Shown: positions 24,589-38,031 of the stretch, one piece after another
Numbering within the stretch: position 1 is the stretch's first letter
How the letters are laid out: the number at the start of each line of letters is the position of its first letter
Assembly (NCBI GenBank): GCA_963989245.1
Contig: CAXDII010000050.1
Span: forward strand, 1-64,000
Length of the DNA stretch: 64,000 bases
From: Nansenia antarctica
Lineage: Eukaryota; Chordata; Actinopteri; Argentiniformes; Microstomatidae
Direction: 5' to 3'
Notes under the pieces: model-generated
What the model was told of the DNA's origin: nothing
Seen by the model: the letters and a program-made list of their open reading frames with translations, nothing else
Database searches by the model: none
Position numbers and translations under genes: made by a program

Positions 24589-27500
24589 GGCTGCACACAC
24601 GCAATTCAAGTTGCTCTGATTGTCATTTAGAGTTACATTATAGGATTATTCAACAACAAGTCAAAATGTGCTCGTGAAAGGCAGAAAACAACACTTTGAT
24701 AGTTTGATATAACTTGAGAACGAATGCAAAAAACAGTCCACTCTCAGAACAGGCCGCTTGGACACTTTCAGAACAGCTCTGTTAATGACTGAAAACAGCT
24801 CTCGAAGAGATTGTCAAAAGAGACTCCGAAAACGAAACGTTGATCACTTTTGAGCAAAAGGCTGCACACACGCAATTCAAGTTGCTCTGATTGTCATTTA
24901 GAGTTACATTATAGGATTATTCAACAACAAGTCAAAATGTGCTCGTGAAAGGCAGAAAACAACACTTTGATAGTTTGATATAACTTGAGAACGAATGCAA
25001 AAAACAGTCCACTCTCAGAACAGGCCGCTTGGACACTTTCAGAACAGCTCTGTTAATGACTGAAAACAGCTCTCGAAGAGATTGTCAAAAGAGACTCTGA
25101 AAACGAAACGTTGATCACTTTTGAGCAAAAGGCTGCACACACGCAATTCAAGTTGCTCTGATTGTCATTTAGAGTTACATTATAGGATTATTCAACAACA
25201 AGTCAAAATGTGCTCGTGAAAGGCAGAAAACAACACTTTGATAGTTTGATATAACTTGAGAACGAATGCAAAAAACAGTCCACTCTAAGAACAGGCCACT
25301 TGGACACTTTCAGAACAGCTCTGTTAATGACTGAAAACAGCTCTCGAAGAGATTGTCAAAAGAGACTCCGAAAACGAAACGTTGATCACTTTTGAGCAAA
25401 AGGCTGCACACACGCAATTCAAGTTGCTCTGATTGTCATTTAGAGTTACATTATAGGATTATTCAACAACAAGTCAAAATGTGCTCGTGAAAGGCAGAAA
25501 ACAACACGTTGATAGTTTGATATAACTTGAGAACGAATGCAAAAAACAGTCCACTCTCAGAACAGGCCGCTTGGACACTTTCAGAACAGCTCTGTTAATG
25601 ACTGAAAACAGCTCTCGAAGAGATTGTCAAAAGAGACTCCGAAAACGAAACGTTGATCACTTTTGAGCAAAAGGCTGCACACACGCAATTCAAGTTGCTC
25701 TGATTGTCATTTAGAGTTACATTATAGGATTATTCAACAACAAGTCAAAATGTGCTCGTGAAAGGCAGAAAACAACACTTTGATAGTTTGATATAACTTG
25801 AGAACGAATGCAAAAAACAGTCCACTCTAAGAACAGGCCGCTTGGACACTTTCAGAACAGCTCTGTTAATGACTGAAAACAGCTCTCGAAGAGATTGTCA
25901 AAAGAGACTCCGAAAACGAAACGTTGATCACTTTTGAGCAAAAGGCTGCACACACGCAATTCAAGTTGCTCTGATTGTCATTTAGAGTTACATTATAGGA
26001 TTATTCAACAACAAGTCAAAATGTGCTCGTGAAAGGCAGAAAACAACACTTTGATAGTTTGATATAACTTGAGAACGAATGCAAAAAACAGTCCACTCTC
26101 AGAACAGGCCGCTTGGACACTTTCAGAACAGCTCTGTTAATGACTGAAAACAGCTCTCGAAGAGATTGTCAAAAGAGACTCCGAAAACGAAACGTTGATC
26201 ACTTTTGAGCAAAAGGCTGCACACACGCAATTCAAGTTGCTCTGATTGTCATTTAGAGTTACATTATAGGATTATTCAACAACAAGTCAAAATGTGCTCG
26301 TGAAAGGCAGAAAACAACACTTTGATAGTTTGATATAACTTGAGAACGAATGCAAAAAACAGTCCACTCTCAGAACAGGCCGCGTGGACACTTTCAGAAC
26401 AGCTCTGTTAATGACTGAAAACAGCTCTCGAAGAGATTGTCAAAAGAGACTCTGAAAACGAAACGTTGATTACTTTTGAGCAAAAGGCTGCACACACGCA
26501 ATTCAAGTTGCTCTGATTGTCATTTAGAGTAATATTATAGGATTATTCAACAACAAGTCAAAATGTGCTCGTGAAAGGCAGAAAACAACACTTTGATAGT
26601 TTGATATAACTTGAGAACGAATGCAAAAAACAGTCCACTCTCAGAACAGGCCGCGTGGACACTTTCAGAACAGCTCTGTTAATGACTGAAAACAGCTCTC
26701 GAAGAGATTGTCAAAAGAGACTCCGAAAACGAAACGTTGATCACTTTTGAGCAAAAGGCTGCACACACGCAATTCAAGTTGCTCTGATTGTCATTTAGAG
26801 TAACATTATAGGATTATTCAACAACAAGTCAAAATGTGCTCGTGAAAGGCAGAAAACAACACTTTGATAGTTTGATATAACTTGAGAACGAATGCAAAAA
26901 ACAGTCCACTCTAAGAACAGGCCGCTTGGACACTTTCAGAACAGCTCTGTTAATGACTGAAAACAGCTCTCGAAGAGATTGTCAAAAGAGACTCCGAAAA
27001 CGAAACGTTGATCACTTTTGAGCAAAAGGCTGCACACACGCAATTCAAGTTGCTCTGATTGTCATTTAGAGTTACATTATAGGATTATTCAACAACAAGT
27101 CAAAATGTGCTCGTGAAAGGCAGAAAACAACACTTTGATAGTTTGATATAACTTGAGAACGAATGCAAAAAACAGTCCACTCTAAGAACAGGCCGCTTGG
27201 ACACTTTCAGAACAGCTCTGTTAATGACTGAAAACAGCTCTCGAAGAGATTGTCAAAAGAGACTCTGAAAACGAAACGTTGATCACTTTTGAGCAAAAGG
27301 CTGCACACACGCAATTCAAGTTGCTCTGATTGTCATTTAGAGTTACATTATAGGATTATTCAACAACAAGTCAAAATGTGCTCGTGAAAGGCAGAAAACA
27401 ACACTTTGATAGTTTGATATAACTTGAGAACGAATGCAAAAAACAGTCCACTCTAAGAACAGGCCACTTGGACACTTTCAGAACAGCTCTGTTAATGACT

Positions 27501-28111
27501 GAAAACAGCTCTCGAAGAGATTGTCAAAAGAGACTCCGAAAACGAAACGTTGATCACTTTTGAGCAAAAGGCTGCACACACGCAATTCAAGTTGCTCTGA
27601 TTGTCATTTAGAGTTATATTATAGGATTATTCAACAACAAGTCAAAATGTGCTCGTGAAAGGCAGAAAACAACACTTTGATAGTTTGATATAACTTGAGA
27701 ACGAATGCAAAAAACAGTCCACTCTCAGAACAGGCCGCGTGGACACTTTCAGAACAGCTCTGTTAATGACTGAAAACAGCTCTCGAAGAGATTGTCAAAA
27801 GAGACTCCGAAAACGAAACGTTGATCACTTTTGAGCAAAAGGCTGCACACACGCAATTCAAGTTGCTCTGATTGTCATTTAGAGTTACATTATAGGATTA
27901 TTCAACAACAAGTCAAAATGTGCTCGTGAAAGGCAGAAAACAACACTTTGATAGTTTGATATAACTTGAGAACGAATGCAAAAAACAGTCCACTCTAAGA
28001 ACAGGCCGCTTGGACACTTTCAGAACAGCTCTGTTAATGACTGAAAACAGCTCTCGAAGAGATTGTCAAAAGAGACTCTGAAAACGAAACGTTGATCACT
28101 TTTGAGCAAAA

Positions 28112-28346
28112 GGCTGCACACACATTATAGGATTATTCAACAACAAGTCAAAATGTGCTCGTGAAAGGCAGAAAACAACACTTTGATAGTTTGATATAAC
28201 TTGAGAACGAATGCAAAAAACAGTCCACTCTCAGAACAGGCCGCGTGGACACTTTCAGAACAGCTCTGTTAATGACTGAAAACAGCTCTCGAAGAGATTG
28301 TCAAAAGAGACTCCGAAAACGAAACGTTGATCACTTTTGAGCAAAA
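28112..28346 (+). repeat. Monomer with a 36 bp deletion (235 bp)
   Basis: GGCTGCACACAC runs directly into ATTATAGG, removing 36 bp (unit positions 13-48). The two-base match AC at the breakpoints allows replication slippage or end joining. The rest of the unit is a normal class A copy of the CTCAG/CCGCGTGG type. It is the only copy of this deletion in the window and a useful unique landmark. Confidence 0.95.
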
Positions 28347-29972
28347 GGCTGCACACACGCAATTCAAGTTGCTCTGATTGTCATTTAGAGTTACATTATA
28401 GGATTATTCAACAACAAGTCAAAATGTGCTCATGAAAGGCAGAAAACAACACTTTGATAGTTTGATATAACTTGAGAACGAATGCAAAAAACAGTCCACT
28501 CTCAGAACAGGCCGCTTGGACACTTTCAGAACAGCTCTGTTAATGACTGAAAACAGCTCTCGAAGAGATTGTCAAAAGAGACTCCGAAAACGAAACGTTG
28601 ATCACTTTTGAGCAAAAGGCTGCACACACGCAATTCAAGTTGCTCTGATTGTCATTTAGAGTTAAATTATAGGATTATTCAACAACAGGTCAAAATGTGC
28701 TCGTGAAAGGCAGAAAACAACACTTTGATAGTTTGATATAACTTGAGAACGAATGCAAAAAACAGTCCACTCTAAGAACAGGCCGCTTGGACACTTTCAG
28801 AACAGCTCTGTTAATGACTGAAAACAGCTCTCGAAGAGATTGTCAAAAGAGACTCTGAAAACGAAACGTTGATCACTTTTGAGCAAAAGGCTGCACACAC
28901 GCAATTCAAGTTGCTCTGATTGTCATTTAGAGTTACATTATAGGATTATTCAACAACAAGTCAAAATGTGCTCGTGAAAGGCAGAAAACAACACTTTGAT
29001 AGTTTGATATAACTTGAGAACGAATGCAAAAAACAGTCCACTCTAAGAACAGGCCACTTGGACACTTTCAGAACAGCTCTGTTAATGACTGAAAACAGCT
29101 CTCGAAGAGATTGTCAAAAGAGACTCCGAAAACGAAACGTTGATCACTTTTGAGCAAAAGGCTGCACACACGCAATTCAAGTTGCTCTGATTGTCATTTA
29201 GAGTTACATTATAGGATTATTCAACAACAAGTCAAAATGTGCTCGTGAAAGGCAGAAAACAACACTTTGATAGTTTGATATAACTTGAGAACGAATGCAA
29301 AAAACAGTCCACTCTCAGAACAGGCCGCTTGGACACTTTCAGAACAGCTCTGTTAATGACTGAAAACAGCTCTCGAAGAGATTGTCAAAAGAGACTCCGA
29401 AAACGAAACGTTGATCACTTTTGAGCAAAAGGCTGCACACACGCAATTCAAGTTGCTCTGATTGTCATTTAGAGTTACATTATAGGATTATTCAACAACA
29501 AGTCAAAATGTGCTCGTGAAAGGCAGAAAACAACACTTTGATAGTTTGATATAACTTGAGAACGAATGCAAAAAACAGTCCACTCTAAGAATAGGCCGCT
29601 TGGACACTTTCAGAACAGCTCTGTTAATGACTGAAAACAGCTCTCGAAGAGATTGTCAAAAGAGACTCCGAAAACGAAACGTTGATCACTTTTGAGCAAA
29701 AGGCTGCACACACGCAATTCAAGTTGCTCTGATTGTCATTTAGAGTTACATTATAGGATTATTCAACAACAAGTCAAAATGTGCTCGTGAAAGGCAGAAA
29801 ACAACACTTTGATAGTTTGATATAACTTGAGAACGAATGCAAAAAACAGTCCACTCTAAGAACAGGCCGCTTGGACACTTTCAGAACAGCTCTGTTAATG
29901 ACTGAAAACAGCTCTCGACGAGATTGTCAAAAGAGACTCCGAAAACGAAACGTTGATCACTTTTGAGCAAAA

Positions 29973-30232
29973 GGCTGCACACACGCAATTCAAGTTGCTC
30001 TGATTGTCATTTAGAGTTACATTATAGGAGCATTCAGCAACAAGTCAAAATGTGCTCCAGAAAAGCAGAAAACAACACTGATAGAACTTGAGAACGAATG
30101 CAAAAACAGTCCACTCTCAGAACAGGCCGCTTGAACACTTTCAGAACAGCTCTGTTAATGACTGAAAACAGCTCTCGAAGAGATTGTCAAAAGAGACTCT
30201 GAAAACGAAACGTTGATTACTTTTGAGCAAAA
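29973..30232 (+). repeat. Class B monomer (260 bp), CTTGAACAC subtype
   Basis: Ends the B-free domain. It carries CTTGAACAC where nearly all units have CTTGGACAC, an allele shared only with the B unit at 31859. The following unit has GTTACATT, not GTAACATT. The preceding A unit has a private CTCGACGAG (about 29915). Confidence 0.93.
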
Positions 30233-31858
30233 GGCTGCACACACGCAATTCAAGTTGCTCTGATTGTCATTTAGAGTTACATTATAGGATTATTCAACAA
30301 CAAGTCAAAATGTGCTCGTGAAAGGCAGAAAACAACACTTTGATAGTTTGATATAACTTGAGAACGAATGCAAAAAACAGTCCACTCTAAGAACAGGCCG
30401 CTTGGACACTTTCAGAACAGCTCTGTTAATGACTGAAAACAGCTCTCGAAGAGATTGTCAAAAGAGACTCTGAAAACGAAACGTTGATCACTTTTGAGCA
30501 AAAGGCTGCACACACGCAATTCAAGTTGCTCTGATTGTCATTTAGAGTTACATTATAGGATTATTCAACAACAAGTCAAAATGTGCTCGTGAAAGGCAGA
30601 AAACAACACTTTGATAGTTTGATATAACTTGAGAACGAATGCAAAAAACAGTCCACTCTAAGAACAGGCCGCTTGGACACTTTCAGAACAGCTCTGTTAA
30701 TGACTGAAAACAGCTCTCGAAGAGATTGTCAAAAGAGACTCCGAAAACGAAACGTTGATCACTTTTGAGCAAAAGGCTGCACACACGCAATTCAAGTTAC
30801 TCTGATTGTCATTTAGAGTTACATTATAGGATTATTCAACAACAAGTCAAAATGTGCTCGTGAAAGGCAGAAAACAACACTTTGATAGTTTGATATAACT
30901 TGAGAACGAATGCAAAAAACAGTCCACTCTCAGAACAGGCCGCTTGGACACTTTCAGAACAGCTCTGTTAATGACTGAAAACAGCTCTCGAAGAGATTGT
31001 CAAAAGAGACTCCGAAAACGAAACGTTGATCACTTTTGAGCAAAAGGCTGCACACACGCAATTCAAGTTGCTCTGATTGTCATTTAGAGTTACATTATAG
31101 GATTATTCAACAACAAGTCAAAATGTGCTCGTGAAAGGCAGAAAACAACACTTTGATAGTTTGATATAACTTGAGAACGAATGCAAAAAACAGTCCACTC
31201 TAAGAACAGGCCGTTTGGACACTTTCAGAACAGCTCTGTTAATGACTGAAAACAGCTCTCGAAGAGATTGTCAAAAGAGACTCCGAAAACGAAACGTTGA
31301 TCACTTTTGAGCAAAAGGCTGCACACACGCAATTCAAGTTGCTCTGATTGTCATTTAGAGTTACATTATAGGATTATTCAACAACAAGTCAAAATGTGCT
31401 CGTGAAAGGCAGAAAACAACACTTTGATAGTTTGATATAACTTGAGAACGAATGCAAAAAACAGTCCACTCTAAGAACAGGCCGTTTGGACACTTTCAGA
31501 ACAGCTCTGTTAATGACTGAAAACAGCTCTCGAAGAGATTGTCAAAAGAGACTCCGAAAACGAAACGTTGATCACTTTTGAGCAAAAGGCTGCACACACG
31601 CAATTCAAGTTGCTCTGATTGTCATTTAGAGTTACATTATAGGATTATTCAACAACAAGTCAAAATGTGCTCGTGAAAGGCAGAAAACAACACTTTGATA
31701 GTTTGATATAACTTGAGAACGAATGCAAAAAACAGTCCACTCTAAGAACAGGCCGCTTGGACACTTTCAGAACAGCTCTGTTAATGACTGAAAACAGCTC
31801 TCGAAGAGATTGTCAAAAGAGACTCCGAAAACGAAACGTTGATCACTTTTGAGCAAAA
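29973..31858 (+). repeat. Seven-unit block (1,886 bp), partly repeated at 31859-32929
   Basis: From B unit to B unit this spans 260 + 6 x 271 bp. Two private alleles, CTTGAACAC in the B unit and CAAGTTACTC two to three units later (30793 and 32406), recur in the following block 31859-32929, which has only four units. The first block also has two successive CCGTTTGG units (about 31211 and 31482) missing from the second. The two are unequal copies of one parent block. Confidence 0.7.
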
Positions 31859-32116
31859 GGCTGCACACACGCAATTCAAGTTGCTCTGATTGTCATTTAG
31901 AGTTACATTATAGGAGCATTCAGCAACAAGTCAAAATGTGCTCCAGAAAAGCAGAAAACAACACTGATAGAACTTGAGAACGAATGCAAAAACAGTCCAC
32001 TCTCAGAACAGGCCGCTTGAACACTTTCAGAACAGCTCTGTTAATGACTGAAAACAGCTCTCGAAGAGATTGTCAAAAGAGACTGAAAACGAAACGTTGA
32101 TTACTTTTGAGCAAAA
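31859..32116 (+). repeat. Class B monomer with 2 bp deletion (258 bp)
   Basis: Has the CTTGAACAC allele of the B unit at 29973, but reads GAGACTGAAAAC where B units have GAGACTCTGAAAAC. Private two-base loss. Confidence 0.93.
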
Positions 32117-32929
32117 GGCTGCACACACGCAATTCAAGTTGCTCTGATTGTCATTTAGAGTTACATTATAGGATTATTCAACAACAAGTCAAAATGTGCT
32201 CGTGAAAGGCAGAAAACAACACTTTGATAGTTTGATATAACTTGAGAACGAATGCAAAAAACAGTCCACTCTAAGAACAGGCCGCTTGGACACTTTCAGA
32301 ACAGCTCTGTTAATGACTGAAAACAGCTCTCGAAGAGATTGTCAAAAGAGACTCCGAAAACGAAACGTTGATCACTTTTGAGCAAAAGGCTGCACACACG
32401 CAATTCAAGTTACTCTGATTGTCATTTAGAGTTACATTATAGGATTATTCAACAACAAGTCAAAATGTGCTCGTGAAAGGCAGAAAACAACACTTTGATA
32501 GTTTGATATAACTTGAGAACGAATGCAAAAAACAGTCCACTCTCAGAACAGGCCGCTTGGACACTTTCAGAACAGCTCTGTTAATGACTGAAAACAGCTC
32601 TCGAAGAGATTGTCAAAAGAGACTCCGAAAACGAAACGTTGATCACTTTTGAGCAAAAGGCTGCACACACGCAATTCAAGTTGCTCTGATTGTCATTTAG
32701 AGTTACATTATAGGATTATTCAACAACAAGTCAAAATGTGCTCGTGAAAGGCAGAAAACAACACTTTGATAGTTTGATATAACTTGAGAACGAATGCAAA
32801 AAACAGTCCACTCTAAGAACAGGCCGCTTGGACACTTTCAGAACAGCTCTGTTAATGACTGAAAACAGCTCTCGAAGAGATTGTCAAAAGAGACTCCGAA
32901 AACGAAACGTTGATCACTTTTGAGCAAAA

Positions 32930-33189
32930 GGCTGCACACACGCAATTCAAGTTGCTCTGATTGTCATTTAGAGTTACATTATAGGAGCATTCAGCAACAA
33001 GTCAAAATGTGCTCCAGAAAAGCAGAAAACAGCACTGATAGAACTTGAGAACGAATGCAAAAACAGTCCACTCTCAGAACAGGCCGCTTGGACACTTTCA
33101 GAACAGCTCTGTTAATGACTGAAAACAGCTCTCGAAGAGATTGTCAAAAGAGACTCTGAAAACGAAACGTTGATTACTTTTGAGCAAAA
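32930..33189 (+). repeat. Class B monomer (260 bp), CAGCACTG subtype
   Basis: Reads AAAACAGCACTGATAG where other B units have AAAACAACACTGATAG. This allele is shared only with the B unit at 36699, suggesting these two were copied from one source. The next unit has a private CAAAATTTGCTCG near 33267. Confidence 0.93.
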
Positions 33190-33460
33190 GGCTGCACACA
33201 CGCAATTCAAGTTGCTCTGATTGTCATTTAGAGTTACATTATAGGATTATTCAACAACAAGTCAAAATTTGCTCGTGAAAGGCAGAAAACAACACTTTGA
33301 TAGTTTGATATAACTTGAGAACGAATGCAAAAAACAGTCCACTCTAAGAACAGGCCGCTTGGACACTTTCAGAACAGCTCTGTTAATGACTGAAAACAGC
33401 TCTCGAAGAGATTGTCAAAAGAGACTCCGAAAACGAAACGTTGATCACTTTTGAGCAAAA

Positions 33461-33728
33461 GGCTGCACACACGCAATTCAAGTTGCTCTGATTGTCATTT
33501 AGAGTTACATTATAGGATTATTCAACAAGTCAAAATGTGCTCGTGAAAGGCAGAAAACAACACTTTGATAGTTTGATATAACTTGAGAACGAATGCAAAA
33601 AACAGTCCACTCTAAGAACAGGCCGCTTGGACACTTTCAGAACAGCTCTGTTAATGACTGAAAACAGCTCTCGAAGAGATTGTCAAAAGAGACTCCGAAA
33701 ACGAAACGTTGATCACTTTTGAGCAAAA
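33461..33728 (+). repeat. Class A monomer with 3 bp deletion (268 bp)
   Basis: ATTCAACAACAAGTC is shortened to ATTCAACAAGTC by loss of one CAA from a short CAA run, a typical slippage event. An independent or copied example of the same change is at 59614-59881. Confidence 0.93.
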
Positions 33729-33988
33729 GGCTGCACACACGCAATTCAAGTTGCTCTGATTGTCATTTAGAGTTACATTATAGGAGCATTCAGCAACAAG
33801 TCAAAATGTGCTCCAGAAAAGCAGAAAACAACACTGATAGAACTTGAGAACGAATGCAAAAACAGTCCACTCTCAGAACAGGCCGCTTGGACACTTTCAG
33901 AACAGCTCTGTTAATGACTGAAAACAGCTCTCGAAGAGATTGTCAAAAGAGACTCTGAAAACGAAACTTTGATTACTTTTGAGCAAAA
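33729..33988 (+). repeat. Class B monomer (260 bp), AACTTTG subtype
   Basis: Has GAAACTTTGATTAC where older B units have GAAACGTTGATTAC, losing one CpG. This subtype is seen at 33729, 38032, 40731, 41804 (further changed), 45045, 46118, 47733 and 63394. It does not occur before 33729, so it defines a right-hand family of B units. Confidence 0.93.
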
Positions 33989-35343
33989 GGCTGCACACAC
34001 GCAATTCAAGTTGCTCTGATTGTCATTTAGAGTAACATTATAGGATTATTCAACAACAAGTCAAAATGTGCTCGTGAAAGGCAGAAAACAACACTTTGAT
34101 AGTTTGATATAACTTGAGAACGAATGCAAAAAACAGTCCACTCTCAGAACAGGCCGCTTGGACACTTTCAGAACAGCTCTGTTAATGACTGAAAACAGCT
34201 CTCGAAGAGATTGTCAAAAGAGACTCCGAAAACGAAACGTTGATCACTTTTGAGCAAAAGGCTGCACACACGCAATTCAAGTTGCTCTGATTGTCATTTA
34301 GAGTTACATTATAGGATTATTCAACAACAAGTCAAAATGTGCTCGTGAAAGGCAGAAAACAACACTTTGATAGTTTGATATAACTTGAGAACGAATGCAA
34401 AAAACAGTCCACTCTAAGAACAGGCCGCTTGGACACTTTCAGAACAGCTCTGTTAATGACTGAAAACAGCTCTCGAAGAGATTGTCAAAAGAGACTCCGA
34501 AAACGAAACGTTGATCACTTTTGAGCAAAAGGCTGCACACACGCAATTCAAGTTGCTCTGATTGTCATTTAGAGTTACATTATAGGATTATTCAACAACA
34601 AGTCAAAATGTGCTCGTGAAAGGCAGAAAACAACACTTTGATAGTTTGATATAACTTGAGAACGAATGCAAAAAACAGTCCACTCTAAGAACAGGCCGCT
34701 TGGACACTTTCAGAACAGCTCTGTTAATGACTGAAAACAGCTCTCGAAGAGATTGTCAAAAGAGACTCCGAAAACGAAACGTTGATCACTTTTGAGCAAA
34801 AGGCTGCACACACGCAATTCAAGTTGCTCTGATTGTCATTTAGAGTTACATTATAGGATTATTCAACAACAAGTCAAAATGTGCTCGTGAAAGGCAGAAA
34901 ACAACACTTTGATAGTTTGATATAACTTGAGAACGAATGCAAAAAACAGTCCACTCTAAGAACAGGCCGCTTGGACACTTTCAGAACAGCTCTGTTAATG
35001 ACTGAAAACAGCTCTCGAAGAGATTGTCAAAAGAGACTCTGAAAACGAAACGTTGATTACTTTTGAGCAAAAGGCTGCACACACGCAATTCACGTTGCTC
35101 TGATTGTCATTTAGAGTAACATTATAGGATTATTCAACAACAAGTCAAAATGTGCTCGTGAAAGGCAGAAAACAACACTTTGATAGTTTGATATAACTTG
35201 AGAACGAATGCAAAAAACAGTCCACTCTAAGAACAGGCCGTTTGGACACTTTCAGAACAGCTCTGTTAATGACTGAAAACAGCTCTCGAAGAGATTGTCA
35301 AAAGAGACTCCGAAAACGAAACGTTGATCACTTTTGAGCAAAA
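33729..35343 (+). repeat. Six-unit block (1,615 bp), copy 1
   Basis: Order: AACTTTG-type B, a GTAACATT/CTCAG unit, two plain A units, an A unit ending CTCTG/GATTAC, then a unit with CACGTTGC, GTAACATT and CCGTTTGG. The same order and exact spacing (B unit start to CACGTTGC unit start 1,344 bp) recur at 38032, 41804 and 47733. Confidence 0.88.
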
Positions 35344-37240
35344 GGCTGCACACACGCAATTCAAGTTGCTCTGATTGTCATTTAGAGTTACATTATAGGA
35401 TTATTCAACAACAAGTCAAAATGTGCTCGTGAAAGGCAGAAAACAACACTTTGATAGTTTGATATAACTTGAGAACGAATGCAAAAAACAGTCCACTCTA
35501 AGAACAGGCCGCTTGGACACTTTCAGAACAGCTCTGTTAATGACTGAAAACAGCTCTCGAAGAGATTGTCAAAAGAGACTCCGAAAACGAAACGTTGATC
35601 ACTTTTGAGCAAAAGGCTGCACACACGCAATTCAAGTTGCTCTGATTGTCATTTAGAGTTACATTATAGGATTATTCAACAACAAGTCAAAATGTGCTCG
35701 TGAAAGGCAGAAAACAACACTTTGATAGTTTGATATAACTTGAGAACGAATGCAAAAAACAGTCCACTCTAAGAACAGGCCGCTTGGACACTTTCAGAAC
35801 AGCTCTGTTAATGACTGAAAACAGCTCTCGAAGAGATTGTCAAAAGAGACTCCGAAAACGAAACGTTGATCACTTTTGAGCAAAAGGCTGCACACACGCA
35901 ATTCAAGTTGCTCTGATTGTCATTTAGAGTTACATTATAGGATTATTCAACAACAAGTCAAAATGTGCTCGTGAAAGGCAGAAAACAACACTTTGATAGT
36001 TTGATATAACTTGAGAACGAATGCAAAAAACAGTCCACTCTAAGAACAGGCCGCTTGGACACTTTCAGAACAGCTCTGTTAATGACTGAAAACAGCTCTC
36101 GAAGAGATTGTCAAAAGAGACTCTGAAAACGAAACGTTGATTACTTTTGAGCAAAAGGCTGCACACACGCAATTCACGTTGCTCTGATTGTCATTTAGAG
36201 TAACATTATAGGATTATTCAACAACAAGTCAAAATGTGCTCGTGAAAGGCAGAAAACAACACTTTGATAGTTTGATATAACTTGAGAACGAATGCAAAAA
36301 ACAGTCCACTCTAAGAACAGGCCGTTTGGACACTTTCAGAACAGCTCTGTTAATGACTGAAAACAGCTCTCGAAGAGATTGTCAAAAGAGACTCCGAAAA
36401 CGAAACGTTGATCACTTTTGAGCAAAAGGCTGCACACACGCAATTCAAGTTGCTCTGATTGTCATTTAGAGTTACATTATAGGATTATTCAACAACAAGT
36501 CAAAATGTGCTCGTGAAAGGCAGAAAACAACACTTTGATAGTTTGATATAACTTGAGAACGAATGCAAAAAACAGTCCACTCTAAGAACAGGCCGCTTGG
36601 ACACTTTCAGAACAGCTCTGTTAATGACTGAAAACAGCTCTCGAAGAGATTGTCAAAAGAGACTCCGAAAACGAAACGTTGATCACTTTTGAGCAAAAGG
36701 CTGCACACACGCAATTCAAGTTGCTCTGATTGTCATTTAGAGTTACATTATAGGAGCATTCAGCAACAAGTCAAAATGTGCTCCAGAAAAGCAGAAAACA
36801 GCACTGATAGAACTTGAGAACGAATGCAAAAACAGTCCACTCTCAGAACAGGCCGCTTGGACACTTTCAGAACAGCTCTGTTAATGACTGAAAACAGCTC
36901 TCGAAGAGATTGTCAAAAGAGACTCTGAAAACGAAACGTTGATTACTTTTGAGCAAAAGGCTGCACACACGCAATTCAAGTTGCTCTGATTGTCATTTAG
37001 AGTTACATTATAGGATTATTCAACAACAAGTCAAAATGTGCTCGTGAAAGGCAGAAAACAACACTTTGATAGTTTGATATAACTTGAGAACGAATGCAAA
37101 AAACAGTCCACTCTAAGAACAGGCCGCTTGGACACTTTCAGAACAGCTCTGTTAATGACTGAAAACAGCTCTCGAAGAGATTGTCAAAAGAGACTCCGAA
37201 AACGAAACGTTGATCACTTTTGAGCAAAAGGCTGCACACA
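35073..37240 (+). repeat. 1,084 bp tetramer duplicated next to block copy 1 (partial second copy)
   Basis: CACGTTGC/CCGTTTGG units start at 35073 and 36157, exactly 4 x 271 bp apart. The first is followed by three A units, the last ending CTCTG/GATTAC. The second is followed by one A unit and then a class B unit at 36699, so the second copy is cut short by a join to a B-containing block. Only 35073-36156 is a full tetramer; the end given is approximate. Confidence 0.65.
36699..36958 (+). repeat. Class B monomer (260 bp), CAGCACTG subtype
   Basis: Shares AAAACAGCACTG with the B unit at 32930. One A unit separates it from the next B unit, a spacing of 531 bp also found between 62863 and 63394. 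Confidence 0.93.
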
Positions 37241-37489
37241 CGCAATTCAAGTTGCTCTGATTGTCATTTAGAGTTACATTATAGGAGCATTCAGCAACAA
37301 GTCAAAATGTGCTCCAGAAAAGCAGAAAACAACACTGATAGAACTTGAGAACGAATGCAAAAACAGTCCACTCTCAGAACAGGCCGCTTGGACACTTTCA
37401 GAACAGCTCTGTTAATGACTGAAAACAGCTCTCGAAGAGATTGTCAAAAGAGACTCCGAAAACGAAACGTTGATCACTTTTGAGCAAAA
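37230..37489 (+). repeat. Class B/A recombinant monomer (260 bp)
   Basis: B alleles through the left and middle (GAGCATTCAG, CTCCAGAAAAGC, single GATAGAAC, five A, CTCAG), but the end is class A: CTCCG and GATCAC. The next unit is a plain GTTACATT A unit. The exchange point lies between about unit positions 150 and 236. The B unit at 62863 has the same structure. Confidence 0.9.
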
Positions 37490-38031
37490 GGCTGCACACA
37501 CGCAATTCAAGTTGCTCTGATTGTCATTTAGAGTTACATTATAGGATTATTCAACAACAAGTCAAAATGTGCTCGTGAAAGGCAGAAAACAACACTTTGA
37601 TAGTTTGATATAACTTGAGAACGAATGCAAAAAACAGTCCACTCTAAGAACAGGCCGCTTGGACACTTTCAGAACAGCTCTGTTAATGACTGAAAACAGC
37701 TCTCGAAGAGATTGTCAAAAGAGACTCCGAAAACGAAACGTTGATCACTTTTGAGCAAAAGGCTGCACACACGCAATTCAAGTTGCTCTGATTGTCATTT
37801 AGAGTTACATTATAGGATTATTCAACAACAAGTCAAAATGTGCTCGTGAAAGGCAGAAAACAACACTTTGATAGTTTGATATAACTTGAGAACGAATGCA
37901 AAAAACAGTCCACTCTAAGAACAGGCCGCTTGGACACTTTCAGAACAGCTCTGTTAATGACTGAAAACAGCTCTCGAAGAGATTGTCAAAAGAGACTCCG
38001 AAAACGAAACGTTGATCACTTTTGAGCAAAA

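Larger units (their letters stand above)
18355..29972 (+). repeat. B-free domain of 43 units
   Basis: One 272 bp unit, 41 class A units of 271 bp and one 235 bp deletion unit fill this stretch. Instead of B units it is marked by alleles that are rare or absent elsewhere: CCGCGTGG (several units), ACACGCC (three), CCACTTGG (three here) and GATAGTC (two here). It contains no gene or other element. The local allele set indicates that homogenisation acts over some kilobases, not across the whole array. Confidence 0.9.
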
